Assembly: GCA_039177555.1 (NCBI GenBank) | Contig: JBCDFV010000056.1 | Location: forward strand, 1 to 25,099 | Direction of reading: 5' to 3' | Source of the DNA: JANQGH01 sp039177555 | Lineage (GTDB): Bacteria; Pseudomonadota; Alphaproteobacteria; DSM-16000; Inquilinaceae | Length of the DNA stretch: 25,099 nt | In this document: piece after piece, positions 8,391 to 15,820 of the stretch | Layout: every line of letters starts with the position of its first letter | How positions within the stretch are numbered: the first letter of the stretch is position 1 | Program-made: the position numbers and the translations under genes | Notes under the pieces: generated by a model | Told to the model about the DNA's origin: nothing | The model's database searches: none | The model's input: the letters and a program-made list of their open reading frames with translations, nothing else

Positions 8391-8657
8391 GTGAGTGAAG
8401 TCGACACCAAAACCGTCGAAAGCAAGATCGTCGAAATCGTCGCCAATCAACGGCGGACCGATCCCGCGAAACTGTCGCTGAGCGATCGCCTGGAAGATAT
8501 CGAGATCGAGTCCATCGATCTGGTCGAGATCATTTTTGCCATCGAGGACGAATTCGACATCGACGTGCCGCAGGACCGCGACGCGATGAAGCTGGACACG
8601 CTGCAGGATGTCGTGGACGGCGTTCAGCGGCTGATCAACGAAAAGAACGCCGCCTGA
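8391..8657 (+). CDS. Specialised acyl carrier protein
   Basis: The protein has 88 acidic residues with the four-helix acyl-carrier pattern. The phosphopantetheine site is Ser41 in IEIESIDLVEIIF, where the usual DSLD is replaced by ESID. The following segment FAIEDEFDIDVPQD is the conserved recognition helix. It differs from the housekeeping AcpP sequence and looks more like specialised carriers such as AcpXL or NodF. The start is GTG at 8391 with AGGTAG about five bases upstream. It is the first gene of a same-strand run: ketosynthase 43 bases downstream, then P450 and two acyltransferases. I infer that it carries the growing or finished unusual acyl chain for that pathway. The chain itself cannot be read from the sequence. 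Confidence 0.88.
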   Translation: MSEVDTKTVESKIVEIVANQRRTDPAKLSLSDRLEDIEIESIDLVEIIFAIEDEFDIDVPQDRDAMKLDTLQDVVDGVQRLINEKNAA

Positions 8658-8700
8658 CCGCCGCCCGCTCAGCCGGGCATTTCCTGTCGAGAGTAACAGC

Positions 8701-9912
8701 ATGCATCGTGTCGCCATCACCGGGCTTGGGTGCATTTCCGCGCTAGGCCATGATGCCAACAGCCATTGGCGCTCAGCGGTGGAAGGGATATCCGGCATCG
8801 GGCCGATCACGGCGATCCCGCCGGAGAAGCTGAAGATCCACGTTGCCGCCGAGGTCAAGGGGTTCGACGCGGAGAAACATTTCGAGCCCGTCAAGCTGGC
8901 GGTGATCGACCCCTATTCGCAATACGCGCTGGTGGCGGCACGCGAGGCCATCGCCGACAGCGGCCTGACCTTCGATCATGGGCTGCATGACGATACCGCA
9001 GTGATCATCGGCACCGGCATCGGCGGCGCCAAGACGATCAACGAGGACAGTGAGCGGATCTTCGGTCAGGGCAAGATCCGCACGCCGCCGATGAGCATTC
9101 CCAAGCTGATGCCGAGCGCCGCGGCGAGCCAGGTGACGATGGAATACGGGCTGAACGGCCCCGCCTTCGGCGTCACCAGCGCCTGTTCGTCGGCCAACCA
9201 CGCCATCGGCGAAGCCTACTGGATGATCAAGTCCGGACGGGCGCGCGCGGCGGTCACGGGCGGCAGCGAGGCGTGCCTCGTCTTCGGATCGATGCTCGGC
9301 TGGCAGGCCTTGCGCGTTCTATCCGTCGACACCTGCCGGCCCTTCTGCATCGACCGCAAGGGCATGGTGCTGGGCGAAGGTGCCGGCGTCTTGGTGCTGG
9401 AACGGCTGGAGGACGCCCAGGCCCGGGGCGCGCGCATCTATGCCGAGATCGCCGGCATGGGCATGACGTCCGACGCCGGCAGCCTGACCGACCCCTCGGC
9501 CGAGGGCGCGGCGCGTGCCATCCGGCAAGCGTTGGAGGAAGCGGAGATAGCGCCGGGCGATCTGCACTACATCAACGCCCATGGCACCGGGACCGGGCAG
9601 AACGATGTCGCCGAGACCAAGGCCATCCACCTGGCGCTCGGCGAGGCGGCGGGCCATGTTGCGGTATCGTCGACCAAATCGATGCATGGCCACGGTCTGG
9701 GCGCCGCCGGCGCGCTGGAGGCCGTGATCACGGCACGCGCGATCGCGGACCAGATCGCGCCGCCGACGGCGAACTTCACCATGGCCGATCCCGAATGCGA
9801 CCTGGACTACGTTCCGAACGCCGCGCGCAGCATGACCATCGACACGGCGCTTTCCAACTCGTTCGCGTTCGGCGGGCTGAACGCGGTCCTGGCCTTTCGC
9901 CGTCTTCATTGA
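8701..9912 (+). CDS. Beta-ketoacyl-ACP synthase, FabF-like (first copy)
   Basis: This 403-residue thiolase-fold condensing enzyme elongates an acyl chain with malonyl-ACP. All catalytic residues are present: Cys162 (TSACSSANHA), His294 (NAHGTGTG), Lys326 and His331 (STKSMHGHGLGAAG). The C terminus has SNSFAFGGLNA, the usual ending of KASII-type enzymes. Its place between a dedicated ACP and a P450 suggests a specialised elongation role rather than the housekeeping FabF, similar to the extra FabF proteins of the rhizobial AcpXL locus. It is closely related to the second copy at 14578-15789; they share the IAPPTANF and PECDLDY segments and most of the C-terminal 60 residues. ATG at 8701 follows GAGAGTAACAGC, a weak Shine-Dalgarno site. 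Confidence 0.93.
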   Translation: MHRVAITGLGCISALGHDANSHWRSAVEGISGIGPITAIPPEKLKIHVAAEVKGFDAEKHFEPVKLAVIDPYSQYALVAAREAIADSGLTFDHGLHDDTAVIIGTGIGGAKTINEDSERIFGQGKIRTPPMSIPKLMPSAAASQVTMEYGLNGPAFGVTSACSSANHAIGEAYWMIKSGRARAAVTGGSEACLVFGSMLGWQALRVLSVDTCRPFCIDRKGMVLGEGAGVLVLERLEDAQARGARIYAEIAGMGMTSDAGSLTDPSAEGAARAIRQALEEAEIAPGDLHYINAHGTGTGQNDVAETKAIHLALGEAAGHVAVSSTKSMHGHGLGAAGALEAVITARAIADQIAPPTANFTMADPECDLDYVPNAARSMTIDTALSNSFAFGGLNAVLAFRRLH

Positions 9913-9945
9913 TGGCGGTGCCGGCCTCCGCCAAGTGACACGCGC

Positions 9946-11349
9946 ATGACCACCGATACCTTCATCCCGGCAATGCCGCCGCGCCTAACCAAGCGGCTGT
10001 CGCCGATCAAGGCGATCCTGCAGGCCAGGCGCAACGTCATCGCCGTTTGGCCCGAGGAGGCCTATTTCGCCAGCTTTCTGGCGCAGAAATTCTTCCTGCG
10101 CTGGCTGTTCATCGCCAACAGCCCCCGCACCGTGCGCCACGTGCTGTTTTCCAACGTCGAGAACTATCCCAAATCCGACGAGATGAAGAACGCGCTGGGG
10201 CCGCTGATCGGCAATTCCATGCTGTTGAGCGATGGCGGCATCTGGCGCCGCCAGCGCCGCAACGCGACGCCGGCCTTCCACGTCTCGCGCATCAAGCAGT
10301 TCTCCGAGACCATGGCCGCCACGGCCGCCGAACAGGCGGAGCGCTGGGGCCGGGAGATCGATCAGGGCGGCGGCCAGATCGAGCTGGAGATGGGCGAGCA
10401 GATGGCCCAGGTCACGGCCGAGGTGATTTGCCGCACCATGTTCTCGTCCGATCTGGGCGACAAGGCGGAAATCATCTACCAAAGCTTCACCGAATATATC
10501 GACGCGCTGCGGCAGGTAGAGTTCGATGAGTTTATGGGGCTGCCGACCTGGCTGCCCAAGCGGCCGCGCCCGAGGGCTCGGCGGGCACTGGCGCGCATCA
10601 ACCAGGTCCTGGACGAGATGATCCACGCCCGGCGGGGGCACGAGGACGAGTACCAAGACCTGCTGTCGATCCTTTTGGCCGTGCGCGACGAGGATACGGG
10701 CGGCGACCGGCCGCATGACGAAATCCGTGACGAGCTGTCGGTGTTTTTCTTTGCCGGCCACGAAACCACGGCCAACGCGCTGGCCTGGACCTGGTATCTG
10801 CTGTCGCAAGCGCCATCGGTCGAGAAGCGGTTTCACGACGAAATCGACCGCGTCCTGGAGGGCCGTCAGCCCGCCTACGCGGACGTCGCCCACCTGCCTT
10901 ACGTGTTGTCGGTGTTCGAAGAGGCGATGCGGCTCTACCCGCCCATCCCGATCCTGACCCGCAAGGCCAGGGCGGAAGACAAGATCGCCGGCAAGACGAT
11001 ACCGGCCGGCAGCTTCGTCGCCGTCTGCCCATGGCTGTTGCACCGGCATCGCGGCCTGTGGCGCAATCCGGACCATTTCGACCCGGATCGCTTCTACTAT
11101 GAGAAGGTCGAGCCGCCGGCGGGCATGGAACCGCCCAAGCCGCGCCACAAGCTGGCCTACGTGCCGTTCGGCGCCGGCCCCCGGACCTGCATCGGGGCGT
11201 CGTTTGCGCGCACCGAGGCGGTGTTGATCCTCGCCACCCTGGGCCAGAGATTCCGACTGAAGCTGCGGCCCGGACATCCGGTCGAGCCACAGTCGCGTCT
11301 GACCCTGCGCCCCCGCCACGGCCTGCCGATGACCATCGAACGCAGATGA
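9946..11349 (+). CDS. Cytochrome P450
   Basis: This 467-residue P450 monooxygenase has all family landmarks: the C-helix WRRQR at 100-104, the oxygen-binding I-helix AGHETT at 270-275, ExxR at 326-329 (EAMR) followed by LYPPIP, and the heme loop PFGAGPRTCIG with Cys415 as ligand. There is no secretion signal. The AGHETT and PFGAGPRTCIG forms resemble the branch containing many fatty-acid and terpenoid hydroxylases. It starts 33 bases after the ketosynthase stop, and its stop overlaps the next start (ATGA), so it belongs to the lipid operon. My inference is that it hydroxylates the acyl chain built by this locus, for example near the omega end. The family alone does not fix the substrate. No ferredoxin or reductase partner is encoded in the window. 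Confidence 0.95.
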   Translation: MTTDTFIPAMPPRLTKRLSPIKAILQARRNVIAVWPEEAYFASFLAQKFFLRWLFIANSPRTVRHVLFSNVENYPKSDEMKNALGPLIGNSMLLSDGGIWRRQRRNATPAFHVSRIKQFSETMAATAAEQAERWGREIDQGGGQIELEMGEQMAQVTAEVICRTMFSSDLGDKAEIIYQSFTEYIDALRQVEFDEFMGLPTWLPKRPRPRARRALARINQVLDEMIHARRGHEDEYQDLLSILLAVRDEDTGGDRPHDEIRDELSVFFFAGHETTANALAWTWYLLSQAPSVEKRFHDEIDRVLEGRQPAYADVAHLPYVLSVFEEAMRLYPPIPILTRKARAEDKIAGKTIPAGSFVAVCPWLLHRHRGLWRNPDHFDPDRFYYEKVEPPAGMEPPKPRHKLAYVPFGAGPRTCIGASFARTEAVLILATLGQRFRLKLRPGHPVEPQSRLTLRPRHGLPMTIERR

Positions 11350-12242
11350 GTCGGTATACGCGCCGGCAGGCCTGGCGACAGCATTGGATCTGGCACCCCC
11401 TTCAAGCACTGCCGATGTACCTGACGTTCAAGGCGCTTGGGCTCTTGCCGGTGGACTGGGCGTCGGGCATGGGCAACCGGCTGGGCCGGTTGATCGGCCC
11501 ACGCATCCGCAAGCCGACCGAGAAGTCGCTGTCCAACCTGGCGATCGCGTTTCCGGAAAAGACCGACGAGGAACGCCGCCAGATCATGCGCGACATGTGG
11601 GGCCATCTGGGGCGCGTGGTCACGGAATACGCCTCGCTGGGACGCATCGCGAACAGCGAACGCATCACCATCTACGGCGACGACTACATCCGCGAGCTCT
11701 ACGGCAAGCACCCGCTGTTGCTGGTCAGCGGCCATATCGGCCACTGGGAGATCTCACCGATCGTCGCCAAGCGGCACGGCATGACCATGACCGGCATCTA
11801 CCGGCCGCCCAACAACCGCTTCGTCGACCGGATCATCAGGGGGTTGCGGGTCGATTGCGGCATGACCCTGCTGCCCCGCGGCACCGAATCGATTCGCAGC
11901 GCCATGAAGGTGCTGGCCACCGGCGGCAACCTGGCGATGCTGATCGACCAGCGCAGCCTGCGCGGCAAGGTCGTGCCCTTTTTCGGCCATCCGGTCAAAA
12001 CCGCCCCGACGGCGGCCGAGATGGCCTTGCGCTACGGCGCCAAGATCATTCCGGTCCGGGTCAAGCGCACCGACGGCGCCCGGTTCGACGTGATCTGCGA
12101 ACCACCGATCGAACGAACCCCGTCGGGCGACCAGGAGGCCGATGTCGACTGGCTGATGGAGCGCATGAACGAGGTGCTGGAGCGCTGGCTTCGTGACACG
12201 CCCGAACAGTGGCTGTGGCCTCATAGGCGCTGGGATCTCTAA
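11346..12242 (+). CDS. LpxL/HtrB-family lipid A acyltransferase (first copy)
   Basis: The 298-residue protein belongs to the LpxL/LpxM/HtrB family, inner-membrane enzymes that move an acyl chain from ACP onto a hydroxyacyl chain of lipid A. The catalytic motif H-x4-E is His130-Glu135 in SGHIGHWE. Other family marks are SLSNLAIAFPE (61-71), the MWGHLGRVVTEY segment (84-95) and TPEQWLWPHRRW at the C terminus. It is slightly shorter than E. coli LpxL, with only a weakly hydrophobic N terminus (PLQALPMYLTFKALGLLPV). Its ATG overlaps the P450 stop, and the second acyltransferase starts two bases after its own stop. I infer that it transfers the special chain from the operon's ACP, like LpxXL in rhizobia. 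A role with another lipid acceptor cannot be excluded. Confidence 0.9.
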   Translation: MSRYTRRQAWRQHWIWHPLQALPMYLTFKALGLLPVDWASGMGNRLGRLIGPRIRKPTEKSLSNLAIAFPEKTDEERRQIMRDMWGHLGRVVTEYASLGRIANSERITIYGDDYIRELYGKHPLLLVSGHIGHWEISPIVAKRHGMTMTGIYRPPNNRFVDRIIRGLRVDCGMTLLPRGTESIRSAMKVLATGGNLAMLIDQRSLRGKVVPFFGHPVKTAPTAAEMALRYGAKIIPVRVKRTDGARFDVICEPPIERTPSGDQEADVDWLMERMNEVLERWLRDTPEQWLWPHRRWDL

Positions 12243-12244
12243 GC

Positions 12245-13279
12245 GTGGCGGCAAAACGCAATCCTCGACGCGAATGGCTTGAGGGGGCGGGGCTGCGACT
12301 TTTCCTCGCCGCCTTGCGGCCGTGGCCGATTGGCGCGGTGTCCGGCTTCGGCGCGGCGCTGGGGCGCATCGCACGCCGGTTCGCCGGCCACAAGCGGGAC
12401 CGCTTGCGCGCGAACCTGGCCTATCTGAGACCTGACGCGGACGGTCCGGAACTGGATAGGCTGGAGCGGCTGGCCTGGGAGAATCTTGGGCGCATCATCG
12501 CCGAATACGCGGTCTTGCACCGGATGATCCCGTCCGGCCGCGTCGATGTCGTCAACATTCAGCGGTCCTTGGACGCGATCTCCGAGGGCAAACGCGTCTT
12601 GATGGTCAGCCTGCATCTGGCGCATTTCGAGCTGGCGCCCATCATGTCCGCCGGCTGGGGCGCGCCGACACCGGTCTTTTTCAAGCCGCCGAACAACCGC
12701 CACATCTCCGACATCCTCACCCGGATCCGCAACGGCGCCGGCGTCAACCAGTTCGCCAAGAACACGACCGGCACGCGCGAGGCGTTGACGCATTTCGCCG
12801 AACCTGGCGCGCGCCTGGGCATGTTGATGGACGAGCGACTGTCCGGTTGGATCATGGTGCCTAGTTTCGGCCGCCGGCGCATGCGGTCGTCGGCCCTGCA
12901 CAGCGTCATCCGAATCAGCCAGCGCGAGCCATGCGTGGTTTTGCCCGCCCGCATGAAGCGCCTGGACGGCGCCCGCTTTGAGCTTGTCCTGGACGACCCG
13001 ATCGAGCCGCGCAACACCGGCGACCCGGATGCCGACGAGGCGTGGCTGGCGGACCGGGTGGACGCGATCGCGGAACGATGGGTGCGCGAAACGCCGGAAC
13101 AATGGGTCTGGCTGCAGTTCTGGGGGCGGCCTCAGCAGCCGGCGACACCCTCAAGCGCCGGAGGCTTGCAGCAGCCGGTCGCGGCGGCGGGCTCTCCACG
13201 GTCGGGGGGCACGGCGGTTGCTGAGCCACAGGACAATGGTGGCAATGACGCCCGGCAAGATCGCCGCGACCGGCAGTAA
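12245..13279 (+). CDS. LpxL/HtrB-family acyltransferase (second copy), with extended C-terminal tail
   Basis: A second member of the LpxL/HtrB family, 344 residues, starting with GTG at 12245. The catalytic H-x4-E is His124-Glu129 in SLHLAHFE. Family segments include RANLAYLRPD (55-64), AWENLGRIIAEYAVL (77-91) and TPEQWVWLQFW near residue 295. It is similar to, but clearly different from, the copy before it, so the two may act on different acceptor positions or take different chains. After QFWGRPQQP the protein continues for about 45 low-complexity residues rich in Ala, Gly, Ser, Asp and Arg. This tail is read from DNA that also encodes the end of the convergent permease gene (129 bases of overlap) and is unlikely to be conserved. 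Confidence 0.88.
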   Translation: MAAKRNPRREWLEGAGLRLFLAALRPWPIGAVSGFGAALGRIARRFAGHKRDRLRANLAYLRPDADGPELDRLERLAWENLGRIIAEYAVLHRMIPSGRVDVVNIQRSLDAISEGKRVLMVSLHLAHFELAPIMSAGWGAPTPVFFKPPNNRHISDILTRIRNGAGVNQFAKNTTGTREALTHFAEPGARLGMLMDERLSGWIMVPSFGRRRMRSSALHSVIRISQREPCVVLPARMKRLDGARFELVLDDPIEPRNTGDPDADEAWLADRVDAIAERWVRETPEQWVWLQFWGRPQQPATPSSAGGLQQPVAAAGSPRSGGTAVAEPQDNGGNDARQDRRDRQ

Positions 13280-14302
13280 GGGCCCAAACATCGGGTTGCC
13301 GCGCGTCAGGGCCATCAGCCACTGAAACAGCAGCAGCAGGGCGGCGATGCACACGCCGACGGCAAAAACCCGCTTGGCGAATCGGGTGCGTACCTGCTCG
13401 CCGACAAACATGACCGTCACGGCGATCATGGCGACGGTGAAGCACAAGAGTGGGCTGACCAGCCTGGTATAGACCTCAACCGTCGCCTCGTTGCGCTGAC
13501 GTTCGCCGATCTCCGGATTGCTTTGCTCGGCGATGACCTGGGCCAGGCCCATCTCTCTTGGTTCCAGCGGCCGGTCATCCAGTGATCGGCCGTTCGCGAG
13601 GATGTTCAACGTCAGGACATATTGGTCGAAGCTGATGGACGAGATCTGTGACTGCTCGCGATCGAACCGTTGCAGGACCCCGTTCCAGAAGAAAATCCGA
13701 AACTCGCCATCCTCCGGCGCAACCCTAGCGCTTTCGGCAATCACCGTAATCGGCTCTGCCGCATTGCGGTTATCCTGCACCAGAATCGACTGCATCGTGC
13801 CGTCTTCAAGCTCTTCGCTGAAATAGACGGTCAGGTTCCGTTCCAACGTGTTGAACGTCCGCGCCGGCAGGGAGATTTCAACCTGCCCGCTGCGCACCAT
13901 CGTCTCGATGTCCTTGAACCGTTCATAGGACAGCGGCACGAAATAGAGCGTCATCAGATAGGACAGGCCCGTCGCCAGCAGCGCCAGCCAGATCGCCGGC
14001 GTCGCAAGGCCGAACTGGCTGACCCCGGCGGCGCGCAAGACCAGGATCTCGCTGTCCGTGATCAGCTTGTTGTAGATGAACACGATGCTGATCGACAGCG
14101 TGACCGGGATCGCCACGACAAGGAGGAATGGCATCAGCGTCACGATGATCTCGAAGAACATGATCACCGGAAACGACCGCTCGACGATTTCGTCCAGATA
14201 GCGCTGGGAATAGACCAGGCAAGCGACCGCCGTCGCCACCAGCGAGGTGATGACCAGCGACTTGGCCAGCATCTTCAGAATGTACAATCGTGTGCGAAGC
14301 AT
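13151..14302 (-). CDS. LptF/LptG-family permease (YjgP/YjgQ)
   Basis: The 383-residue membrane protein follows the LptF/LptG layout: three N-terminal helices (about 12-31, 48-76 and 101-122), a periplasmic beta-jellyroll domain (about 130-275), then three helices starting at VSPLLCFTVAMIAVTVMFV. The motif ITDSEILVLRAAGVS (81-95) is the family's cytoplasmic coupling-helix region, which contacts the LptB ATPase. In the Lpt system LptF and LptG extract LPS from the inner membrane. These genes usually occur as an adjacent pair, but here one stands alone and is convergent with the acyltransferase operon. I infer either a specialised exporter subunit or the housekeeping LptF separated from LptG. 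ATG at 14302 is chosen because it directly precedes the conserved LRTRLYILK; a TTG at 14332 would add ten residues. Confidence 0.88.
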   Translation of the reverse strand: MLRTRLYILKMLAKSLVITSLVATAVACLVYSQRYLDEIVERSFPVIMFFEIIVTLMPFLLVVAIPVTLSISIVFIYNKLITDSEILVLRAAGVSQFGLATPAIWLALLATGLSYLMTLYFVPLSYERFKDIETMVRSGQVEISLPARTFNTLERNLTVYFSEELEDGTMQSILVQDNRNAAEPITVIAESARVAPEDGEFRIFFWNGVLQRFDREQSQISSISFDQYVLTLNILANGRSLDDRPLEPREMGLAQVIAEQSNPEIGERQRNEATVEVYTRLVSPLLCFTVAMIAVTVMFVGEQVRTRFAKRVFAVGVCIAALLLLFQWLMALTRGNPMFGPLLPVAAILPGVIATIVLWLSNRRAPRPWRARRRDRLLQASGA

Positions 14303-14577
14303 CAACGCGCCGCCAAGGCCCTTGCCTTCCAAGTTCCCGGTTCATGTAGCACAGCCGGTCATTTCTGCCATATCACAGGTTTGCGCAACCCCTGGTCAAC
14401 CCGGCCGCATGCCCGCTTCAGCGGTTGGCCAGCCGCTTGATTGCCGTCAAGTATCGGGCATCGCCCTTGCCGTCCCCCTGTGCCGTGCTAAAACGCGGGC
14501 GCCGGTCGCCCGGCGCGATCGAGGTTCCCGCCGTCAACCATCCCGAACACAGGCTTGCTCATCCCGCTCGATAGGCC

Positions 14578-15789
14578 ATGACCAGAATTGCAATTACAGG
14601 CTTAGGCCAAATCAGCGCCATGGGTCACGACGTTCCGACTTTCTGGTCGAACGCCAAGGCCGGGCGACCGGGCATCGGTAAGGTCAGCCCGGAACTCTAT
14701 GACCATCTGACCTACAAGATGGCGGCGGAGGTGCGCGACTATCAGCCGGCCGACCATTTCGCCAATCGACATGCCAACATGCTCGACCGGTTCTCGCAGT
14801 TCTCGATCATCGCGGCGCGCGAGGCGGTGGCCAGCGCCGCCCTGGACCTTTCCGGCGCGCTGGCGACCGAAACGGCGGTCGTCGCCGGCACGGGTGCGGC
14901 GGGCCTGACAACGCTGGACGAGGCCTACCATCGGCTTTACGCGCGCAATGCCCGGCTGCACCCGTTGACCATACCACGCTTCATGGTCAGCGCGGCGGCC
15001 AGCCAGATCAGTATGGATCTGGGCATCAGGGGGGCCTGCTTTTCGGTCTCAAGCGCGTGTTCCACCAGCAATCACGCGCTTGGCGTCGCCATGATGATGC
15101 TGCGCACCGGCCAGTCGCGTATCGTCCTGGCCGGCGGATCAGAGACCAGCTTTTCGATCGGCGCGATGAAGGCCTGGGAGGCGCTGCGCGTGGTGGCGCC
15201 GGACACCTGCCGCCCGTTCAGCCGCGACCGCAAGGGCATGATCGTCGGTGAAGGCGCCGGCATTCTGGTCCTGGAAACCTTCGAATCGGCCGAACAGCGC
15301 GGCGTTCCCATCCTGGCCGAACTACTGGGCTTCGGCTTCTGCGCCGACGCCGACGATCTGGTCCAGCCCGCCGCCGACGGCGCGATCATGTCGATGGAAC
15401 GGGCGCTCGCCGATGGCGGCGTGGCGCCGGAGGAGATCGACTATATCAGCGCCCACGGAACGGGAACCCAGCTCAACGACGTCAACGAGACGCGGGCGAT
15501 CCGCCATGTCTTCGGCGATCATGCCGACAAGCTGGTGATCTCCGCGACCAAGAGCATGCATGGTCACTGCCTGGGCGCGTCTGGCGCCCTGGAGATGATC
15601 GCGACCGTCAACGCGATGAAGGAGAGCATCGCGCCCCCGACCGCCAACTTCACCGAGCCGGACCCGGAATGCGATTTGGATTACGCCCCGAACGAAGCCC
15701 GACCGATGGCCATCCGCACGGCCCTGTCGAACAGCTTCGCCTTCGGCGGCCTGAACGCGGCGTTGGTGGTGCGGCGGATGGACGGATAA
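14578..15789 (+). CDS. Beta-ketoacyl-ACP synthase, FabF-like (second copy)
   Basis: A 403-residue condensing enzyme, the same length as the copy at 8701-9912 and plainly its paralogue. Catalytic residues are intact: Cys161 (SSACSTSNHA), His293 (SAHGTGTQ), Lys325 and His330 (ATKSMHGHCLGASG). The two copies share LGQ/CISA-GHD near the N terminus, DTCRPF, IAPPTANF, PECDLDY and SNSFAFGGLNA. They differ most around residues 100-135 and 245-270, near regions that shape the acyl pocket. It is separated from the operon by the oppositely oriented permease gene and must have its own promoter in the 275-base gap (14303-14577), where I could not pick a convincing one. Two paralogous ketosynthases around one ACP recall FabF1XL/FabF2XL of rhizobial very-long-chain acyl synthesis. 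Confidence 0.92.
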   Translation: MTRIAITGLGQISAMGHDVPTFWSNAKAGRPGIGKVSPELYDHLTYKMAAEVRDYQPADHFANRHANMLDRFSQFSIIAAREAVASAALDLSGALATETAVVAGTGAAGLTTLDEAYHRLYARNARLHPLTIPRFMVSAAASQISMDLGIRGACFSVSSACSTSNHALGVAMMMLRTGQSRIVLAGGSETSFSIGAMKAWEALRVVAPDTCRPFSRDRKGMIVGEGAGILVLETFESAEQRGVPILAELLGFGFCADADDLVQPAADGAIMSMERALADGGVAPEEIDYISAHGTGTQLNDVNETRAIRHVFGDHADKLVISATKSMHGHCLGASGALEMIATVNAMKESIAPPTANFTEPDPECDLDYAPNEARPMAIRTALSNSFAFGGLNAALVVRRMDG

Positions 15790-15820
15790 GCAGCTCAAGC
15801 GCTGCATCCTGAAGCGCCTG

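Noticed and set aside
9985..11409. 474-residue open frame on the minus strand
   Set aside because: Antisense shadow of the P450 gene, which has all heme and I-helix motifs on the plus strand.
8391..15789. Aryl polyene or type II polyketide cluster
   Set aside because: No ketoreductase, dehydratase, AMP-ligase, ammonia-lyase, chain-length factor or MMPL exporter is present; both ketosynthases keep the active-site cysteine.
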